This document shows, one piece after another, positions 6,125 through 9,888 of a DNA stretch of 9,888 bases. The stretch lies in the NCBI GenBank assembly GCA_002329405.1, contig DCTE01000146.1, positions 12,866 to 22,753 of the forward strand. The letters are read 5' to 3'. The notes beneath the pieces are model-generated. The model saw only the letters and a list, made by a program, of their open reading frames with translations, was not told the DNA's origin and did no database searches. The position numbers were made by a program, and so were the translations under genes. Every line of letters starts with the position of its first letter. Within the stretch, counting starts at the first letter, position 1. Source of the stretch: Ruminococcaceae bacterium UBA1448. GTDB taxonomy: Bacteria > Bacillota > Clostridia > Oscillospirales > Ruminococcaceae.

Positions 6125-6216
6125 GATACAGCCTGACCGATCAATATGGACAGGGACAGATCAACGACACCTTCGAATGGGGTATTGTAGTTGATGCAGC
6201 CAGTTTGGGCAGATAA
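6124..6216 (+). pseudogene. Possible coding remnant between the Gfo/Idh and ADP-ribosylglycohydrolase genes
   Basis: Directly after the Gfo/Idh gene, in another frame, 30 sense codons run to TAA at 6214-6216. The predicted peptide (RYSLTDQYGQGQIND, then TFEWGIVVDAASLGR) is protein-like in composition. There is no start codon or ribosome site. It could be the tail of a lost gene or chance. I recognise no family. Confidence 0.22.
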
Positions 6217-6257
6217 TGGTCATTTGGTGATGGCATCCGATTTTTTGGGGTGAAATT

Positions 6258-7607
6258 ATGAAAATCAAAGATGTGCACTATTCAAAAAGAATAAAAGATA
6301 ATCCTCTATGGGATCAAGTAGATGATATTACACGCTATTTGCGGTTGGCAGCTGAATGCGGCTGCGGAAAAGAAGGCGAGGCCCTATATGACCAGTTGGA
6401 GCGATCGGTCCTGGATACACTCTCGCAATTTCAGCAGCTGGTGCTTTCCTCCAAAGATCCCGATGAGCCTGATGGCTTGGCAGCAATCCGTGCATTGCGT
6501 CCACGCGGCCCAAGATGCTTGAACAAGTCGTTGCCGGCAGATTATTCCGATCGTCTGCGGGGAGCATTTTATGGAAGAATGGCTGGATGTACGCTGGGGG
6601 CTGCGCTGGAGTTTGAACCAATTGAGCAGGCCAGAAACTGGGCGCATCGGTTTGGGGATTCTTATCCGCTCACCAATTACTGGAGTGAGGTGCGAAATCC
6701 TGAAGAAGTCCATTATATTGTCGGGAAAAAGAGGGATCTGACCAGAACGGGAATGAATGCAGTCCCGCCGGATGATGATATCATATACACTTTATTGGGT
6801 ATGCTGGCAATGGAAGAATACGGGAAGGATTTTTCTCAGCAGCAGTTGGCAGAAATCTGGAAAAAGTACCTGCCGTTGGGAAACGACTCCCCTGGAGGAG
6901 AAAAAGGCTGCTGGTGGGGGGAACGCACGATGCTGCGGAACCTTCTTGAGGGAAAAACGCTGCCGGAGGCTGGAACAGACTGTAATGCCAATTTACAGAA
7001 TATTGCCGCCTGGACCAGGGCTGACAGTTATGGCTATGTGTTCCCTGGGAACCCGGAACGTGCAGCTGAACTGGCGTATCGGGATGCTTCTATGAACCAC
7101 CGGCGCAACGGGATATATGGTTCCATGTTTATGGCGGCTGCAATCGCTGCGGCGTTTGTCGTGGATGATCCCATTGATGCTTTGCAAATTGGACTGACTG
7201 AAATACCAGAAAACTGTATGTTTGCCGAAGGCATCCGGTGGGCTCTGAGACAGTCTCCGGCGAATTACCAGGAGGCATTTGACCTGACATGGAATATATA
7301 TGACGGGATGTTCAACGGCAGCGCGATTACCAATGCACTTCATGTCGTCATGGGATTGATGATCGGAAAGAAGGACTTTACCCGCACAATTGGAGAAACT
7401 GTGGCAATGAGCGGAGATAATGACTGTACTGGCGCGACAGCCGGGAGTATTTTGGGCGCGGTAATCGGTAAGGAAAAAATCCCACAGCATTGGCTCACGC
7501 CTTTTCAGGGAAGAATACATATCTATCTGCAAGGAATGCCGGAATACTTATCAATTGAGGAAGTGTGCAGTCGGTTGGAAATTTTGGCAAAGCGTTTCCA
7601 TTCTTGA
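6258..7607 (+). CDS. ADP-ribosylglycohydrolase (ARH/DraG-fold) family protein
   Basis: This is a 449-residue protein with ATG at 6258 and GGGGTG (6247-6252) just upstream. The ARH fold begins near residue 97 with DRLRGAFYGRMAGCTLGAALE (98-118), matching the family's GxxxGxAxGxAxG-type helix. PPDDDIIYT (170-178) stands at the first metal-site motif. The middle has RADSYGYVFPGNPERAAELAYRDA and RRNGIYGSMFMAAAIAAAF (282-300). GDNDCTGATAGSILGAVIG (386-404) stands at the second acidic motif, where classical members read GDTDTxA; the two aspartates are kept. Family members bind Mg and hydrolyse ADP-ribose-protein, ADP-ribose or other N-/O-glycosidic bonds. About 95 residues precede the domain, a helical extension I do not recognise. 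No ADP-ribosyltransferase is nearby, so a small-molecule glycosidic substrate is as likely as protein de-ADP-ribosylation. No signal peptide is seen. Confidence 0.88.
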   Translation: MKIKDVHYSKRIKDNPLWDQVDDITRYLRLAAECGCGKEGEALYDQLERSVLDTLSQFQQLVLSSKDPDEPDGLAAIRALRPRGPRCLNKSLPADYSDRLRGAFYGRMAGCTLGAALEFEPIEQARNWAHRFGDSYPLTNYWSEVRNPEEVHYIVGKKRDLTRTGMNAVPPDDDIIYTLLGMLAMEEYGKDFSQQQLAEIWKKYLPLGNDSPGGEKGCWWGERTMLRNLLEGKTLPEAGTDCNANLQNIAAWTRADSYGYVFPGNPERAAELAYRDASMNHRRNGIYGSMFMAAAIAAAFVVDDPIDALQIGLTEIPENCMFAEGIRWALRQSPANYQEAFDLTWNIYDGMFNGSAITNALHVVMGLMIGKKDFTRTIGETVAMSGDNDCTGATAGSILGAVIGKEKIPQHWLTPFQGRIHIYLQGMPEYLSIEEVCSRLEILAKRFHS

Positions 7608-7626
7608 TATTTGAACGATTTGGGAC

Positions 7627-7661
7627 AGTCCCGGGCGGTTGTGCTGATTTGTTGGCAGTGA
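7627..7661 (+). pseudogene. Fragment matching the C-terminal motif of the CitG domain
   Basis: The 31 bases at 7631-7661 match 4014-4044 inside citXG at 27 positions. All four differences fall on third codon positions and are synonymous, so both encode PGGCADLLAV. If one extra C (7629-7631 run) is allowed for, the preceding AGT serine codon also matches. The stretch lies outside any gene, just after the ADP-ribosylglycohydrolase stop, with no start or ribosome site. It looks like the remnant of a second, diverged citG. Confidence 0.5.
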
Positions 7662-7693
7662 GGCGGCCGATGATACATCTGTGGGAAGATAAC

Positions 7694-7722
7694 GGCACCT
7701 CCCGATAAAACCGGGAGGTGCC
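7694..7722. terminator. Hairpin in the convergent gap, possible terminator
   Basis: A perfect 11-bp stem (GGCACCTCCCG at 7694-7704, CGGGAGGTGCC at 7712-7722) has a 7-base loop ATAAAAC. No T-run follows on the plus strand, so it may act with the stronger terminator 22 bp downstream or as an mRNA 3' stabiliser for the ADP-ribosylglycohydrolase gene. Its ACCTCCC...GGGAGGT stem and TAAAA loop resemble the terminator at 4572-4604. Confidence 0.5.
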
Positions 7723-7743
7723 ATCAGCTTGCCGAAAAAAGGC

Positions 7744-7781
7744 AGCCATTGCCCATGCGGAACTGGGCAATGGCTATTTTT
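7744..7781. terminator. Bidirectional Rho-independent terminator between convergent operons
   Basis: A perfect 12-bp stem (AGCCATTGCCCA at 7744-7755, TGGGCAATGGCT at 7764-7775) has an 8-base loop. ATTTTT follows directly on the plus strand. On the minus strand the stem is followed, three bases later, by six Ts (complement of A-run 7735-7740). It therefore can end both the plus-strand ADP-ribosylglycohydrolase transcript and the minus-strand esterase operon. Confidence 0.82.
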
Positions 7782-7789
7782 AGCTGTGT

Positions 7790-8884
7790 TTATCCCTGCT
7801 GGAGCAGTGCTTGCAGCCGCCCCGCCAGCTCCTTCCCGAGGCGGGTGTGGGTCATCATCGACGGGTGGCCGTCGGCTCCGAACCCTTCGGTCATCAGGTT
7901 GACGCCGGTCAGCTTGAAGGCGGTGATCCGCCGGTCGCCGGTCTTCTGCTGGTAGCTGCGGACGGCTTTTTCAATCTGGTCGTAGAGGTAATAGTCCAGC
8001 GGCCCCAGCGTGCAGGCAATCCAGCATTCCGGGCCGTTCAGCGACCGGACCTCTTCCAGCAAGGCGCGGTACCGCTCCGCAAACCAGGCCTCTTCCTCGT
8101 CCCCTTCCGCCCGGGAGTCGGTAAACCGGATCGGGTTGACGTCATTGGTGCCGAGGTTGATCAGGACGATGTCCGCCGGATGGCCGGCAAAATCCCAGCG
8201 GGAAAACGTATCCCCGCCCTTTTTCTCCATCAGCCGGTCGGTGAAGGGATAAAGCTCGTCCATCTGGGGGCAGGCGAGGATAAACTTCCCGCTCCTGGAG
8301 CGGCTGGCCGCGATGCCGGAAACCGACAGGCAGGAAAATTCCATCCCAAGCCGGCGGGCCGCCTGGGGGCCGTAGGACATCCAGCCGTTTTCCTCTTCCG
8401 GGCGGAAGGGTTCGTCCCGGCCGGGCGCTTCGTTGCCGTAACCGCAGGTGATCGAGTCGCCGACAAATTCGATCAGCGGCCTGTTTTCGGCCGGGGCCGG
8501 GGACAGCTCCCCGTCGGTCTCCAAAGGCCCGAGCAGCAGCTTGCCCCGCATGTTTTCGGTCAGCTTGACCAGCCGCAGGCTGTGCCGCCCCGCTTCCCCT
8601 TCATAGAGGGTGTACCAGCCTTCTTCCCGGCAGATAAACCGCCGGGCGAGGGTTTCCCCATCCTCCGATACCCCGGCATAGGGGTATTCAGTGACCGGCT
8701 GCTGGGGAGGCTGGACGGGGGAGGGCTCTCCGGCGGGGACCAGATAGGCCCGCAGGACGCTGCCGGTAAAGGTGATCGTAAAGCCGGAACAGCTCCAGTT
8801 GAAAAAGACGCCCTTTTCCCCTTCGAGCAGGCGGCCGTGGGGCCGGACAAGCGGCTTCCATTGTGCAGGTGAATATTGTACCAT
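7790..8884 (-). CDS. SGNH/GDSL hydrolase, CE2-type acetyl esterase
   Basis: This is a 364-residue protein with two parts. An N-terminal beta-rich region of about 130 residues (FNWSCSGFTITFTGSVLRAYL near 28-48) has the look of the jelly-roll domain of carbohydrate esterase family 2. The SGNH hydrolase domain follows. The catalytic blocks are EFVGDSITCGYG (139-150, nucleophile Ser144), VSGIA (188-192, Gly190 of block II), NLGTNDVN (243-250, Asn247) and GADGHPS (336-342, with His340 and Asp338). CE2 enzymes remove acetyl groups from xylan, glucomannan or other sugars. No signal peptide is visible, so it probably works inside the cell on imported oligosaccharides. The ATG comes 3 bp after the stop of the upstream hydrolase, and GGGGG eight bases before the start lies within that gene's last codons, so translation is likely coupled. 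The coding sequence is strikingly GC-rich compared with the plus-strand genes. Confidence 0.9.
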   Translation of the reverse strand: MVQYSPAQWKPLVRPHGRLLEGEKGVFFNWSCSGFTITFTGSVLRAYLVPAGEPSPVQPPQQPVTEYPYAGVSEDGETLARRFICREEGWYTLYEGEAGRHSLRLVKLTENMRGKLLLGPLETDGELSPAPAENRPLIEFVGDSITCGYGNEAPGRDEPFRPEEENGWMSYGPQAARRLGMEFSCLSVSGIAASRSRSGKFILACPQMDELYPFTDRLMEKKGGDTFSRWDFAGHPADIVLINLGTNDVNPIRFTDSRAEGDEEEAWFAERYRALLEEVRSLNGPECWIACTLGPLDYYLYDQIEKAVRSYQQKTGDRRITAFKLTGVNLMTEGFGADGHPSMMTHTRLGKELAGRLQALLQQG

Positions 8885-8887
8885 TCC

Positions 8888-9835
8888 TTATACCCCCTGG
8901 TCTCTCAGCCATTCGGCGCACAGCTCCGCCCAGTGCATCAGATGGGGGATTTTGGTTGCAAGGTCGTTGTGCCCGTCCGCCAGCGCAAGGCCATGGGCCC
9001 CATCGGGGAAGCAGTGCAGCTCAAACGGGACGCCGGTGCATTGCAGCTCCCAGGCAAGGGTCATGCCGATGCGGGGGTCGTCCTCGTTGGTCTGCCAGAT
9101 AAAGAACGGCGGGGTGTCGGGGGTCAGGTTGCGTTCAATCGAGAGATAGACGTTTTCCTCCAGCTGTTCTTTGGTGGGCCTGGGGGCAAAGAGCGGGCCG
9201 GGAAAAGCGGTCATCGAGAAGGCACCGTATCCGATTACGCAGGCGTCGGGACGGCAGGAAAACCGTTCGACCGGGTCTTCCGCTTCGGGGCTGCCGGCGT
9301 CATAATGGGTCGCGCAGTTGCCGGACAGCATCCCGCCGGCGGAAAAGCCCATGACGGCGATGGCGTCCGAGATATGCAGCTCTTCCTTTTTCGCCCGCAG
9401 CAGCCGGATTGCCCGCTGCATGTCGGCGATTGCGTCAAAACGGGTATAGGGCTTGAGGCGGTAGGTGAGGATGGCGGTGTTGAATCCGGCCTGATGGAAA
9501 TACCAGGCGACGTTCATCCCTTCGCATCCGGTGCGGAGCTCAAACCCGCCGCCATGGGCAACGATGACGGTGCCTCTGGGCGGATTGGAGGCCCCGTCGG
9601 GCGCAGGGACAAAGATGATGCTCGGCTGGGTCTGGAGCGGGTCGCGGCCATCAAAGCCCGGCGCACCCTTTTCCCAGAGGGGGGTGACGGTAAATCCGGC
9701 GAGGGCGTTGTTCCAGATCTTCTTGTTGCCGTCGATGTCCAGCGTCCCGTCCGGGAGACGGTGGTAGGCGATATTGCGGATGACGCCGTCGGTCTGGATG
9801 GTCTGCTGCAATGCCCGGATATTTTCTTCGTACAT
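8888..9835 (-). CDS. Alpha/beta hydrolase, probable carbohydrate esterase
   Basis: This is a 315-residue protein with a complete alpha/beta hydrolase catalytic set: oxyanion-hole HGGGF (94-98), nucleophile elbow GFSAGG (163-168, Ser165), acidic residue in QTNEDDP (248-254, Asp252 or 253), and His281 in DGAHGLALADG (278-288). It resembles the acetyl-xylan-esterase/lipase-like group (COG0657-type) often found in polysaccharide use loci. About 85 residues precede the HGGG core, including VTPLWEKGAPGFDGRDP, a substrate-side extension. No signal peptide is seen. The start is well defined: AAGGAGGAAA ends seven bases before the ATG. It is the first visible gene of the minus-strand pair and probably acts with the downstream CE2-like esterase on acetylated or otherwise esterified sugars. 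The promoter or upstream gene lies beyond the right edge. Substrate is not predictable from sequence alone. Confidence 0.88.
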   Translation of the reverse strand: MYEENIRALQQTIQTDGVIRNIAYHRLPDGTLDIDGNKKIWNNALAGFTVTPLWEKGAPGFDGRDPLQTQPSIIFVPAPDGASNPPRGTVIVAHGGGFELRTGCEGMNVAWYFHQAGFNTAILTYRLKPYTRFDAIADMQRAIRLLRAKKEELHISDAIAVMGFSAGGMLSGNCATHYDAGSPEAEDPVERFSCRPDACVIGYGAFSMTAFPGPLFAPRPTKEQLEENVYLSIERNLTPDTPPFFIWQTNEDDPRIGMTLAWELQCTGVPFELHCFPDGAHGLALADGHNDLATKIPHLMHWAELCAEWLRDQGV

Positions 9836-9888
9836 GTGATTTCCTCCTTTTCCGTCCGCTGGCGGCGGTCCAGGCCAGCTGTGGCGGG
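9836..9888 (-). other. GC-rich stub upstream of the hydrolase, unassigned
   Basis: Read on the minus strand, the last 53 bases contain the ribosome site AAGGAGG (9843-9849) and no stop codon in any frame. No promoter is visible. They could be the 3' end of another minus-strand gene overlapping the hydrolase start, or a leader. Confidence 0.35.

Noticed and set aside
6185..6217. Separate promoter for the ADP-ribosylglycohydrolase gene (TTGTAG or TTGATG with GATAAT)
   Set aside because: Spacings with acceptable -35 boxes are wrong (15 bases) or the -35 match is weak. Co-transcription from 4776 is simpler.
7811..8872. Plus-strand open frame of about 350 codons opposite the CE2-like esterase
   Set aside because: It is a shadow of a very GC-rich gene with strong third-position bias. 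Its product is low-complexity and Gly/Pro/Arg-rich, and the opposite strand has a complete catalytic motif set.
1..9888. Transposons, CRISPR arrays, tRNA or rRNA genes
   Set aside because: No spaced repeat array, no transposase-like frame, and no cloverleaf or conserved rRNA sequence was seen.

Overview
The window reads as bacterial chromosome, most likely a Gram-positive-type anaerobe (Bacillota/Clostridia). The grounds are strong GGAGG-like ribosome binding sites, consensus sigma-A-type promoters, several GTG starts, a fermentative citrate lyase operon with a fused citX-citG gene, and a set of carbohydrate-active genes. I could not fix a genus from sequence alone. No rRNA, tRNA, CRISPR array, transposase or phage gene was found.

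Positions 1-4133 (+) are the 3' part of a citrate lyase operon. It holds the C-terminal part of citF (alpha subunit), citC (the ligase that acetylates the acyl carrier subunit), a membrane protein of the AbrB/ammonia monooxygenase-like family, and a citXG fusion that makes and attaches the prosthetic group. The genes are 1, 14 and 9 bp apart, so they are almost certainly co-transcribed and partly translationally coupled. The membrane gene sits between maturation genes, which makes it a candidate transporter for citrate or a product. citD and citE are expected upstream of the window.

Positions 4134-4906 hold no large gene but are dense with signals. They contain a nested palindrome/terminator after citXG, a perfect TTGACA-N17-TATAAT promoter followed by two identical GTTAGC-N4-GCTAAC palindromes, a 40-residue single-pass membrane protein gene with its own terminator, a possible decayed reading frame on the minus strand, and an extended -10 promoter for the next gene.

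Positions 4907-7607 (+) carry a Gfo/Idh/MocA-fold protein of the GH109-like type (NAD-dependent glycosidase or oxidoreductase) and an ADP-ribosylglycohydrolase-fold protein with an unusual metal-site motif. They are probably co-transcribed. The gaps around them carry short coding-like remnants, including a piece of DNA that matches the C-terminal motif of the citG domain with only synonymous changes.

Positions 7790-9835 (-) are a convergent, much more GC-rich two-gene operon. An alpha/beta hydrolase comes first and an SGNH hydrolase of the CE2 acetyl-esterase type second, with 3 bp between them. Both look like cytoplasmic carbohydrate esterases. A bidirectional terminator separates them from the plus-strand genes. 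The overall picture is an accessory metabolic region: citrate fermentation next to glycan side-chain and ester removal, with traces of rearrangement in the gaps.
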